A stretch of DNA of 64,000 nucleotides, taken from a virus. The notes below the pieces were generated by a model. The model was given only the letters and a program-made list of their open reading frames with translations, was not told the origin of the DNA and did not search any database. Of this stretch, positions 1 through 7,318 are shown one piece after another. Location of the stretch: the IMG/VR virus record IMGVR_UViG_3300036979_001044, positions 1 to 64,000 of that record, one strand, 5' to 3'. The position numbers and the translations under genes are program-made. The first letter of the stretch is position 1; each line of letters begins with the position of its first letter.

Positions 1-204
1 CTATCCGCTACCCGCAATAACTCCTGCACTCCGATCGTCACGTTCCATCTCCTTATTACGCGCCTGATCCAGCTTTCCAGCCAATTGCTTCAGTACTCCC
101 TGCTCCTCATCCGTGCAGTCAGCCAAAATGACCTCTGCATGTCGGGTCAGGCTCACCACCCGAACCAGCAATCCCAGCTCCTGGTGATCCAGATCAACCA
201 GCAT
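1..204 (-). CDS. small hypothetical protein, 67 aa
   Basis: A complete short reading frame ending with TAG at the window edge. Its ATG lies inside the last codons of the preceding gene (11-nt overlap), which suggests translational coupling. The protein starts with a hydrophobic segment (MLVDLDHQELGLLV), then a charged acidic and basic helix ending in a Gly/Ser tail. There are no membrane segments and no motif I recognise. It resembles the many short acidic helical proteins found in phage early operons, but no function can be given. Confidence 0.55.
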   Translation of the reverse strand: MLVDLDHQELGLLVRVVSLTRHAEVILADCTDEEQGVLKQLAGKLDQARNKEMERDDRSAGVIAGSG

Positions 205-844
205 GATGCCACACCCGCAAGATCTGACGCAGAGTTATTTCTGGAATAGCTCTTCCGCGCGCTGAAAAGCGCGTAGCTATTTCCAGAAAATTGCATCGAT
301 CCGTTTGCTGGCTCCAGCGTTTGAGTACCATGGTCAGTTCCTTTCCACGGATAGGCAATCCCGCACGGGAGAGGCGACGAGTGTAGCGCTGGTAGCAGCG
401 GAGACATAAACCTTGTGCATAGTGGACGCGGCTGAGCGATCCACACCAACTGCAATTGTACAACCGATGCCGTTTTCCCCAGTAATCTCCTCGCAACCAA
501 GCGATCAACTCATCAGCCTGATCTTCGCATATCAAAAACCTACCACGAGGAGAGGTTCTCTTCCATTTCTGCGCGCACGCTCGCATCGCCCGCCGAAAAT
601 GGCTCACCCCGTAGCCGGTCTCCCGAGAAAGTCGACGCAACGTATATACCCCGCGGGTCAACCCGCCCGCCCCATAGAGCCGGCGAGCTTTGTGGTAGAC
701 CGCCTGCCGAGTGCGCCCCTTGGGAGCCCCGGGCCAATCGCATCCATCGCCGGTGTGATTCTGGAACCAAGAAACCCCGTAAATACCCACCCCATGGAGC
801 AGCGCCTGTTCCTCCTGCTTGGTCCATCGCCGCCCGCGTCCCAT
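194..844 (-). CDS. putative DNA-binding protein: Myb/SANT-like, HTH and zinc-ribbon domains
   Basis: 216 aa; the start follows GAGGAGG with 8-nt spacing and abuts the TAG of the previous gene. Residues about 6-60 have the tryptophan spacing and K/R-rich third helix of a Myb/SANT domain (RRWTKQEEQALL at the start, GRTRQAVYHKARRL at the end). Residues about 65-115 look like a second helix-turn-helix. Residues about 130-155 carry two CxxC pairs, typical of a zinc ribbon. The rest is Arg-rich. Three DNA-binding modules suggest a regulator or a DNA-tethering factor. Family knowledge supports DNA binding only; the target is unknown. The DNA encoding its C-terminus contains an inverted pair of the genome-wide TTCCAGAA motif. 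Confidence 0.6.
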   Translation of the reverse strand: MGRGRRWTKQEEQALLHGVGIYGVSWFQNHTGDGCDWPGAPKGRTRQAVYHKARRLYGAGGLTRGVYTLRRLSRETGYGVSHFRRAMRACAQKWKRTSPRGRFLICEDQADELIAWLRGDYWGKRHRLYNCSWCGSLSRVHYAQGLCLRCYQRYTRRLSRAGLPIRGKELTMVLKRWSQQTDRCNFLEIATRFSARGRAIPEITLRQILRVWHHAG

Positions 845-1564
845 CTAGCAATCCTCCTCTTTATCCGCAGGCTTTTCTTCCGCGTCCCCAGCCGTTTTCT
901 TTCGTAGCTGCTCCCTCCGATGACGCAGAATGGTATCAACCGCCACCCGAGCCTCCTCCTCGGAGAGAGACGCGGCCACCCGCACCGTGTCAGTACGCAC
1001 CCCGCCATTGGATTCGTGAACCACTTCCTTGCTAACCTGCTTTTGCAACTCAGTCTCGTAATCGAGGAGTTTCAGATAAGCGGTCACCAGCCCCTCGTAG
1101 CTACCAACCCGCACCTGCTTGTCGCGGAGCTTTCCCAGAATATCGGCTCCCAGGGACTGCAACTCTTTGAGCGCGAAAAGCTGCTCGCGCATCATCCCCT
1201 GGCCGATCTTGGACTGAATCCGCTGCGAGATTCCGTCATAAAACTTCTGCCGCTTCTCTACCCAGCGATCCTCAGTGCTCCAACGGTTCATCGTATTGTG
1301 CGAAAGATCCTTGTAGAGCGGATCTTTGGCCATCTCTACAATCGTCAACCCCTCCCGGTTGGTGACATACTGAGTCTCAGCCAGCCGCCGCAGCCAAAGG
1401 TATCCAGGGATTTCCGTACCCGGCTCAGCGAGACCAACCGAAGATACCCGTACCGTCGTCGCAACACCGAACTGATTCACCACCTCCTCTTTGAGAGCCG
1501 GCCCCTTATGCTCGGCTTGAATCAGTTTTATCTTTTTCACTTTTTTGGGGTTGGCTACACCCAT
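845..1564 (-). CDS. hypothetical HTH protein, possibly terminase small subunit-like
   Basis: 239 aa, with an ATG 5 nt after GGAGGT. It has a basic N-terminus, then residues about 65-110 that read like a recognition region (LSHNTMNRWSTEDRWVEKR), as in phage proteins whose HTH is followed by a W-x-E-K-R segment, including some terminase small subunits. Long helices follow and the tail is Lys/Glu-rich. The large terminase that would support the small-subunit reading is not in the window, so the assignment is weak. It overlaps the 3' end of the upstream gene by 59 nt. Confidence 0.4.
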   Translation of the reverse strand: MGVANPKKVKKIKLIQAEHKGPALKEEVVNQFGVATTVRVSSVGLAEPGTEIPGYLWLRRLAETQYVTNREGLTIVEMAKDPLYKDLSHNTMNRWSTEDRWVEKRQKFYDGISQRIQSKIGQGMMREQLFALKELQSLGADILGKLRDKQVRVGSYEGLVTAYLKLLDYETELQKQVSKEVVHESNGGVRTDTVRVAASLSEEEARVAVDTILRHRREQLRKKTAGDAEEKPADKEEDC

Positions 1565-1832
1565 AACGTACCTCCAGGAGCCCGCGCAAACGCTCGATCA
1601 ATTCCACCTGCACCCCGCGCCAAACATCGCGCATCAACTGCTCAGTGTACACCTGCTCCAACGCGCCAGCGATCTCTCCCGCCAGCTTGAAGGTCGGAAC
1701 CACCCTCCCATCCTGAATCTCCAGTCGCGCCTCGATCTGCGCTAGACCGATTCCAGATTCTTTGGAAATGCGGAGTCGAGCCAGTTCTATCCCCTCCAGC
1801 AACACTCGTTCCACGTTGAGCAAAAAAATCAT
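1506..1832 (-). CDS. hypothetical helical protein, 108 aa
   Basis: The start codon overlaps the stop of the RuvC-like gene in an ATGA arrangement, so it is probably translated by coupling. The protein is mostly alternating hydrophobic and charged helix (MIFLLNVERVLLEGIELARL), with no Cys cluster or membrane span. The last ~20 residues are encoded in DNA shared with the next gene and are Lys/Asp-rich. I do not recognise the family. Confidence 0.5.
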   Translation of the reverse strand: MIFLLNVERVLLEGIELARLRISKESGIGLAQIEARLEIQDGRVVPTFKLAGEIAGALEQVYTEQLMRDVWRGVQVELIERLRGLLEVRYGCSQPQKSEKDKTDSSRA

Positions 1833-2497
1833 GGCATACCTCGCACAATTTTACGCACCCGATCGATCTCTTCCAGCACCAGGATAGCATGACCCAGCGC
1901 ATCGCCAACGTGCTCGCGGTTGCCCTTGTTCGTAGCCAAGTAGGCAACCGAAGCACCCAGTACCATCGAGGATGCCTCAGAGGCTACCTTCACCTTGGAG
2001 CCCGACTGGTTCCCGCAAAACCGACGCTTCAGGTCCTGGGGGAGGTAGGGCGCGCAGTAGAGATCCTTGCACTTCGCCCAGAACAAAATTCCTCCGTAGA
2101 CCACCGCGGTCTTCCAGCCACTCGTGGCCATCTTGTGCGGGTGATAGGCCTCAACCCCCACAGCGGTAGGGCGAAATCGTTGGCGGATCTCCTCCAGAGC
2201 CTCGTAAATATCGTCGAGCCGCCGCTGATCATCGTTGGTCACCCGCAGGTTCACCCGTTCTTTCTTCTTGGCCTTCTCGGTGCTGATCGTCTCCATGTAC
2301 AAGAGCCGGCTCGATTCCTTCGGGCCCGGTCGACCGATCACCACCACTCCCATCGAGGCAAACCCCGGGTCCAACCCCATCACCACATCCAGCCCCTGGA
2401 TCGCCTGCTCCGCCATTTTCTGGAATGGAGTCTCCTCCCCAGGCTGGGGCAAGGGCGAGGCCGGGGGTTTGGGGTTCCACAGATTCTGCACCGGCAT
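1829..2497 (-). CDS. ruvC: RuvC-like Holliday junction resolvase
   Basis: About 222 aa if started at the ATG at 2497. RNase H-fold resolvase hallmarks are visible: MGLDPGFASMG near residue 40 (first catalytic Asp), AVGVEAY (Glu) and a C-terminal EHVGDALGHA (H-x-x-D-A type acidic pair). Such enzymes cut four-way junctions and branched DNA during recombination and before packaging. The start is uncertain. ATG 2497 lacks a good ribosome-binding site, while ATG 2414-2416 has GGAGGAG but 15 nt away. The first ~90 codons overlap, in another frame, the preceding gene, so a frameshift fusion is also possible. It belongs with SbcC/D and RecA in the recombination block. Confidence 0.8.
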   Translation of the reverse strand: MPVQNLWNPKPPASPLPQPGEETPFQKMAEQAIQGLDVVMGLDPGFASMGVVVIGRPGPKESSRLLYMETISTEKAKKKERVNLRVTNDDQRRLDDIYEALEEIRQRFRPTAVGVEAYHPHKMATSGWKTAVVYGGILFWAKCKDLYCAPYLPQDLKRRFCGNQSGSKVKVASEASSMVLGASVAYLATNKGNREHVGDALGHAILVLEEIDRVRKIVRGMP

Positions 2498-2864
2498 TCT
2501 TTCGGGCAAGGACTTCTCGGGTGACTTGGGCAAGGCCTGCCTCCGCGCGCTTGATCGTCTTCCGCGCTTCCGCGTTCGACATCTTTCGAGCGCGAAGGAA
2601 ATGGATGTTGTGGGTGACCAAAAGAACCGGGCGTTGAGTAGCCTCGTGCAGCCGCTTGCGCAGTGCCTCCGCCGCATTCTGACTGGTCGTGCTGGGTACG
2701 CTCACGATGACGTAATCATCCAGCGTTCCCTGGATAGCGTAACCCTCAGCGGGCAACAGGAGTGCGTCGAACGGGCTCACGCCGGGGGGACTCGACAAGG
2801 GCACCAGCTGGTATACCGTGTGGAGCTTGCGCTGAAGCTGGTTGGCTTTTTTGTGCAGTACCAT
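2229..2864 (-). CDS. hypothetical protein overlapping sbcC and ruvC
   Basis: Starts at an ATG just after AGAGGAGAG. Residues 1 to about 120 look like a real folded protein (hydrophobic strands such as DDYVIVSVPSTT and RPVLLVTHNI, then a basic helix), and its 5' end overlaps the sbcC 3' end by 119 nt. From about residue 135 the sequence becomes Gly/Asp/Pro-rich and is probably only the shadow of ruvC read in another frame. Either it really ends at 2229 with a long tail, or ribosomes shift into the ruvC frame. I cannot name the family. Confidence 0.5.
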   Translation of the reverse strand: MVLHKKANQLQRKLHTVYQLVPLSSPPGVSPFDALLLPAEGYAIQGTLDDYVIVSVPSTTSQNAAEALRKRLHEATQRPVLLVTHNIHFLRARKMSNAEARKTIKRAEAGLAQVTREVLARKNAGAESVEPQTPGLALAPAWGGDSIPENGGAGDPGAGCGDGVGPGVCLDGSGGDRSTGPEGIEPALVHGDDQHREGQEERTGEPAGDQR

Positions 2865-4764
2865 AACTCTCCTCTCTGATCGCACTGCGGCGATTCTTTT
2901 TCTCGATGATGATACGTTGATCGAAAAGACCCTGCATCTCAGCGTCGTGCTCGCTCACGTAAACCGCGCCTTTTTCCTTGGCCAGTTGCTCCAGCATCTC
3001 CACCATGGCCGTCTTACCTGATCGATCCAGGTGGCGGAATACCTCGTCCAGGATGAGCAGATCATAACGCTGCTTGGCCCGGCTGGAGATCAGATGAGAA
3101 AGGCCGAAGTCGATCGGAAAAGAGATACGCTGCTTCTCCCCGCCGCTGAGCGATCGGTAGTTGCGCTCGGTGATGGTGCCGTCCGGGTTCCAGCGGCTCA
3201 CCCGCACCTCGGGGGCATTGACCAGCTTCTTTCCCCGGGTCAACCGCTGCGCCTGGAACTGCACCCAGAATACCCCGCCGGTGAGTAGCCGCACCCAACG
3301 GTTGGCCGCCTGGGTCAACTCGTGCAGCCGGGCGTCCAGGATGTAGCTCTTGAGCCCCGAAGGGCCGAAGCCCTCTTTCCAGAATTCCAGAAAACGCCGG
3401 CGCTCGGTGATCTGCTCCAACTCCGCGCGAACGGTAGCCATGGATTGCTCCAGCTCCTGGATGCGCTGGGCCACCTGGTAGACTTGAGCGGCAAACGGAT
3501 TTGACTCTCCTGCCCGCGCCTGGATCGCCTTCCAGAGCTGCTCCAGATTGCGCTGCTCCTGTTCCACCGCCAACCACTGCCCCCCCAGCAAAGTGTACCG
3601 GGTCTGAGCGGTCTCGAAATGGCGGAGCACTTGCAGATGGCGTTGCGCGGCCTCGGCGCCAGCGATCGCCACCTTGGTCTCCTCGGCGTTGAAAGCCGCC
3701 TGCGCGGCCTGCACTAGCGCGGTTGCGTTCTTGTACGCCTCCTGCATAGCCAGCACATCCTGCTCCAGCGACTGGCGAGCAGCCTGGCGCAGGCTCTCCG
3801 GAACCGGTTGCCCGCACTGGTTGCACACCTCGCCAAGGGGTTTGTGCTTGTTCAACTTCTCCTGGGCATGCTGCAAACGGTAACGGGTGACCTCGTGGGC
3901 CTTCTGCGCCTCAGTCAGTTGATCCCGAAAAGCGGGCAGAACCCTGGGGGGAACAAGCGCCCCGTCGATCTCCTTGCGCAACCGTTCCAGCTCGGCCTTG
4001 GCCGCGGGCATGTGCTCGCGCAGATGTTGCTCCTGGCGTGCCCGTTCTGCCTCACGCGCCTGGTAGTCCATCGTCCATGAGTTTACTTCCAGGGTGCGCC
4101 GTTCCTCCCATACCCTGAGCTGAGCAGAAAAGTCCTGGGACTTGAGCCCATCCAACTCGCCTTGCTGGTAGTCCAACCGCGACGTGCGCTCCACCTCGCT
4201 CTCCTTGAGCCCGGCGAGCATCGTCTTGGTGGTTTCCAGAAATAGGTCGATCTCCTCGAACTGGAGAATGCGGGTCAAGGTCTGCATGCGCTCGCCGTCG
4301 GTCGAATCGGCGTAACGGATGAGATCATTCTGCCCGAAGTAGACCGCGGCGTGAAAGGTATCGCGATCCACCCCCAGCACCCGCTCGATACGCGCCTGGG
4401 TCTCCTTCACATCGAGCGCCTGGAGATCCTCCGTCCCAACCCAGAAGCGCAGGTTGGTCTCCTTGCCCCGCGACCGCTCGATCACCACCGGCTGGCCGGC
4501 GTCGTCGGTCAGCTCCACCCGCACCTGACAGGAACGACTCTCCTCGTTGACCACCGAATCCGCGTGATCCCCGCGAGGCACCCGGCCGAACAACCCCCAG
4601 TCCAGCGAATCAAACAGGCTGCTCTTGCCCGAACCGTTGGAGTCGCATCTCGGATCATCCAGATTCCGTCCGCAGACCAGCACCAACCCTTTTCTGGAAA
4701 AAGAGAAAACGTGATCTCCAAAAAAAGGCCCGTAATTATAAATGACTACCCGGTTTATCTTCAT
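2746..4764 (-). CDS. sbcC: SbcC/Rad50-like ATPase (T4 gp46-like)
   Basis: 672 aa, the size of T4 gp46-type subunits. Walker A is SNGSGKSS at residues 42-49. Long coiled-coil arms flank a Rad50 zinc hook CNQC at 314-317. The ABC signature SLSGGEKQR is at 538-546 and Walker B YDLLILDE at 567-574. With SbcD it forms an ATP-driven nuclease that resects DNA ends for recombination-dependent replication. Its ATG overlaps the stop of the small cysteine-rich gene (ATGA). The C-terminal ~50 residues beyond the usual domain end overlap the next gene and may be a poorly conserved tail. Confidence 0.93.
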   Translation of the reverse strand: MKINRVVIYNYGPFFGDHVFSFSRKGLVLVCGRNLDDPRCDSNGSGKSSLFDSLDWGLFGRVPRGDHADSVVNEESRSCQVRVELTDDAGQPVVIERSRGKETNLRFWVGTEDLQALDVKETQARIERVLGVDRDTFHAAVYFGQNDLIRYADSTDGERMQTLTRILQFEEIDLFLETTKTMLAGLKESEVERTSRLDYQQGELDGLKSQDFSAQLRVWEERRTLEVNSWTMDYQAREAERARQEQHLREHMPAAKAELERLRKEIDGALVPPRVLPAFRDQLTEAQKAHEVTRYRLQHAQEKLNKHKPLGEVCNQCGQPVPESLRQAARQSLEQDVLAMQEAYKNATALVQAAQAAFNAEETKVAIAGAEAAQRHLQVLRHFETAQTRYTLLGGQWLAVEQEQRNLEQLWKAIQARAGESNPFAAQVYQVAQRIQELEQSMATVRAELEQITERRRFLEFWKEGFGPSGLKSYILDARLHELTQAANRWVRLLTGGVFWVQFQAQRLTRGKKLVNAPEVRVSRWNPDGTITERNYRSLSGGEKQRISFPIDFGLSHLISSRAKQRYDLLILDEVFRHLDRSGKTAMVEMLEQLAKEKGAVYVSEHDAEMQGLFDQRIIIEKKNRRSAIREESYGTAQKSQPASAQAPHGIPAGALVESPRREPVRRTPVAR

Positions 4765-4922
4765 GACTCGTTCTCGCTTTCGTCTTCCTCATCAGAATCG
4801 CAGGTGTCGTCTTGGCAGTCCCCCTCACCGCACCCGGGGCAGACGTGCTCCGTGCAATGAGAACATGGGGGGTTGATGTGACAGGAGCAACCCCCGCAAC
4901 CGTTAGGACATTGCGAACTCAT
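4761..4922 (-). CDS. cysteine-rich acidic microprotein between sbcD and sbcC
   Basis: 53 aa. The ATG overlaps the sbcD stop as ATGA, and its own TGA overlaps the sbcC ATG as ATGA, so all three genes are translationally chained. It has ten cysteines in the first 41 residues (C5, C9, C12, C14, C20, C23, C28, C31, C36, C41), followed by an acidic tail (DSDEEDESENES). The cysteine spacing suggests binding of one or more Zn ions or another metal. Position implies a partner or modulator of the SbcCD complex, which is inference only. I know no named homolog. Confidence 0.7.
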   Translation of the reverse strand: MSSQCPNGCGGCSCHINPPCSHCTEHVCPGCGEGDCQDDTCDSDEEDESENES

Positions 4923-5938
4923 GGGTGCACCCCGCCAGTGATTTCCCGGTAGACGGAAAGCAACGCCTCTCGATCCATCTCCGGGGCCAGCTTTCCCACG
5001 TAGGCCCGGGCGTAGTCTTCCATCGAAGCCGTCGATGCCACCTCCAACCGTATCTCAGGATTCTGTTCCGCCGGCGCGACAATGCAACGCACCCCCAGCG
5101 CCTGTAGCTCGCGGGTGAGCGTCTCCGCGTCATAGCCAGCCCCCGACGCCACCCGGACTTCATCCCCCGCATGGATACCCAGATCCTGGATATACTCTTT
5201 GATGTGCGGAATTCCGACCGCAATCACCCCCATGGAGTCGAACTGGTGGTACCGCTTCCCCCAGACGGTATCGACCCAGAAGAACTGCTCGGTGATAGGA
5301 TTCCAACGACCATAGCCCTTGGCCTGCCCGGCCTCACTGGCATCTACCTGGTAGGGCGAACCGACGTAGATGATGTTGCCAAGCTGTTGCCGCTTGTGGA
5401 AGTGCCCACAGAGAACCAGCTTCCAGGGTTGGAACTGGCGAGGCTCCAGCCCGATCTCCCCGAGCACCCCAGGAGCCATCTCTGCCCCCTTGACCCCATG
5501 GTGCATCCAAAGCACCTGGGGTGGAGTAGCCGGCAGCCACGTAGGCTTACGGGCGATCAGCGCTTCCAGAATATCGACCGGGTCCTTTCGGTACGGAATC
5601 CACAGCCCATACTGATTCCAGGCCGGCTCAGTGATGATCTGGACCAGCGGATTGTCGGCGAAGACCTCCAGCGCATGCTCTCCGGCTCCGTTGATCTGAT
5701 CGTGATTCCCAGGAAGGAAGATCAAACTCACTTTCTCTGCCCGGAGTTTGCGCAACCAAGCGGCCACCCGGTTCTGGAGAGCCACTGGGATCTTGTAGCG
5801 GATGTGATAGAAATCACCCAAACAAGCGATCGTCCGATCGGAGTCGTCCTGGACCGCTTCCAGAATTCCCGGAAGGACCTGCTCGAATACCGTCTCCGCA
5901 GTGTCCTCGCACAGATGCAGATCAGAAAAGACGATCAT
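4919..5938 (-). CDS. sbcD: SbcD/Mre11-like nuclease (T4 gp47-like)
   Basis: 339 aa calcineurin-type metallophosphoesterase. Metal-binding motifs appear in order: SDLHL at residues 5-9, GDFYH at 41-45, GNHD at 77-80, MHHG at about 145-148 and GHFHK at 178-182. A C-terminal capping region follows. It is the nuclease subunit that pairs with the SbcC ATPase encoded two genes downstream. The start codon overlaps the stop of the zinc-ribbon gene (ATGA), and its stop overlaps the cysteine-rich gene. Confidence 0.93.
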   Translation of the reverse strand: MIVFSDLHLCEDTAETVFEQVLPGILEAVQDDSDRTIACLGDFYHIRYKIPVALQNRVAAWLRKLRAEKVSLIFLPGNHDQINGAGEHALEVFADNPLVQIITEPAWNQYGLWIPYRKDPVDILEALIARKPTWLPATPPQVLWMHHGVKGAEMAPGVLGEIGLEPRQFQPWKLVLCGHFHKRQQLGNIIYVGSPYQVDASEAGQAKGYGRWNPITEQFFWVDTVWGKRYHQFDSMGVIAVGIPHIKEYIQDLGIHAGDEVRVASGAGYDAETLTRELQALGVRCIVAPAEQNPEIRLEVASTASMEDYARAYVGKLAPEMDREALLSVYREITGGVHP

Positions 5939-6183
5939 GCTTTTCCCTTCCTGTAGAGCGGGGCGCTCTTGCCGAAGTGCCCAGCGACGTGACTGCCGTC
6001 GTTAAGAACCGCCTTCATCTGGTAGCGCTCTTTGCCGAACTTGGGTGCCGCGACGATCACCCGCACCGTGTTGCCCCCCAGGCAGTGCCCGCATAGTACC
6101 GTCGCCGTGTCCCGCTGCTCCAACGGCACCAGGTGCTCCGAGGTGAACCCGCAATCCCGGCACCGGTAATCATAAAGCGGCAT
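5935..6183 (-). CDS. FmdB-type zinc-ribbon protein
   Basis: 82 aa, good GAGGAGG ribosome-binding site. It begins with the typical FmdB sequence MPLYDYRCRDCG, with a second CxxC at residues 31-34. Many phages carry such a protein next to recombination or transcription genes. The role is not known; a regulatory or nucleic-acid-binding function is usual for the family. It is coupled to sbcD by an ATGA overlap. Confidence 0.75.
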   Translation of the reverse strand: MPLYDYRCRDCGFTSEHLVPLEQRDTATVLCGHCLGGNTVRVIVAAPKFGKERYQMKAVLNDGSHVAGHFGKSAPLYRKGKA

Positions 6184-6192
6184 CTGCCCTCC

Positions 6193-7317
6193 TCACCCGA
6201 GCGACTGATAGACCGAAATCAGCCGCGGAAATAGCGTCGGATCTTCCTGGCATTTCCCAGCTAATCCGGACCAGCCCTGAAACTTCATCTCTTTCCCATC
6301 CAAATTAATCGCCGCCCAGCTCCCCGAAACGCTAACCAACTTTGCGTCGGCCAGCCGCTGGTATACGCTCCAGACATTGTTGATCCCGACTCCAGAAAGA
6401 AGGGCCACCCGGGCCTCACCCCATGGATTCCCCAGCCGGTTCTTTACCAGCTTTACCCCGACTTCTCGCCCAATGATCGATCCATCGGAGCGCTTGATCC
6501 AGCCGGCGGGGAACAGCTGCAAACGAATCGACGATAGATGCCGAATGGCCTCACCGCCATAGGTCTCACGCTTCTTGCCGACCTTGTTGGCCTTGAAGCC
6601 CATCTGGATATTCTCGTACTCGTGATTGCAGACAACGAGAGCGATCTTGGTGTTGCCCAATTTCCCAGGCAGCTGTCGACAAGCCGTCCGCAGGATCTTC
6701 GCCGCCTGCGCAGGACGTTCATTCTTCTCTAACCGGCCCTCTAGCTCATCTCGGGTCGCAGTACCGCCTAGCGCATCCCAGCCAATAACGATAGGGGTAT
6801 CCGGTGACTTTGCTTTCCAGAACTCGACCGTTTCAATGATCTTGGTCAGGATATTCTCAATGTGCAGTTGATCCCGATTGAACTCCAGATACTGAAGCCG
6901 TTTAGGATCTACCCCAATAGCATGGGAATACCTCGAATCCCGCGCTCCCTCGGAGTCGATGAGAATGCCCAATCCATCCATCTTCTGAACTGAAGCAAAT
7001 AAATGATCGAGCAAGGTGGATTTGCCGATGTGCGGCGGACCGAAAATCTCGGTTGTTCGCCCACAGGGAATGCCCATCCCATTCAGCAACCGATCCAGCT
7101 CTACTGATTGCGTCGAGATATGCAAAGGCACGTTCGCGAGGCAACCCTCGTCGGCCAAAGTCAGTACCTCTACACAGCCGCTTTTACTGATCGCCTGCTC
7201 ATAGTCCGCTAGCACGTCCCGTTTGATCTTCGGCGCGCGGCTCTCAGCCCTGACTGGAGAGCGCACCGGAAATCTACGCGGCTTATTCCGCGGAACCTTG
7301 CCCGATCCTTTTGCCAC
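6193..7317 (-). CDS. recA: RecA-like recombinase
   Basis: About 374 aa. A basic N-terminal extension of ~30 residues precedes the RecA ATPase core: Walker A GPPHIGKST at about 93-101, then ILIDSEGARDSRYS, and a Walker B-like strand TPIVIGWDALGG. A later KLVKNRLGNPWGEA segment resembles the RecA DNA-binding L2 to C-terminal region. The start is probably the GTG at 7317, 5 nt after GGGAG; another in-frame GTG is at 7329. It catalyses strand exchange and works with the single-strand binding protein encoded immediately upstream. Confidence 0.88.
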   Translation of the reverse strand: MAKGSGKVPRNKPRRFPVRSPVRAESRAPKIKRDVLADYEQAISKSGCVEVLTLADEGCLANVPLHISTQSVELDRLLNGMGIPCGRTTEIFGPPHIGKSTLLDHLFASVQKMDGLGILIDSEGARDSRYSHAIGVDPKRLQYLEFNRDQLHIENILTKIIETVEFWKAKSPDTPIVIGWDALGGTATRDELEGRLEKNERPAQAAKILRTACRQLPGKLGNTKIALVVCNHEYENIQMGFKANKVGKKRETYGGEAIRHLSSIRLQLFPAGWIKRSDGSIIGREVGVKLVKNRLGNPWGEARVALLSGVGINNVWSVYQRLADAKLVSVSGSWAAINLDGKEMKFQGWSGLAGKCQEDPTLFPRLISVYQSLG

Positions 7318-7318
7318 A

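Noticed and set aside
3062-3826. Second minus-strand frame of 254 codons inside sbcC
   Set aside because: Gly/Arg/Ala-rich shadow of sbcC without recognisable motif.
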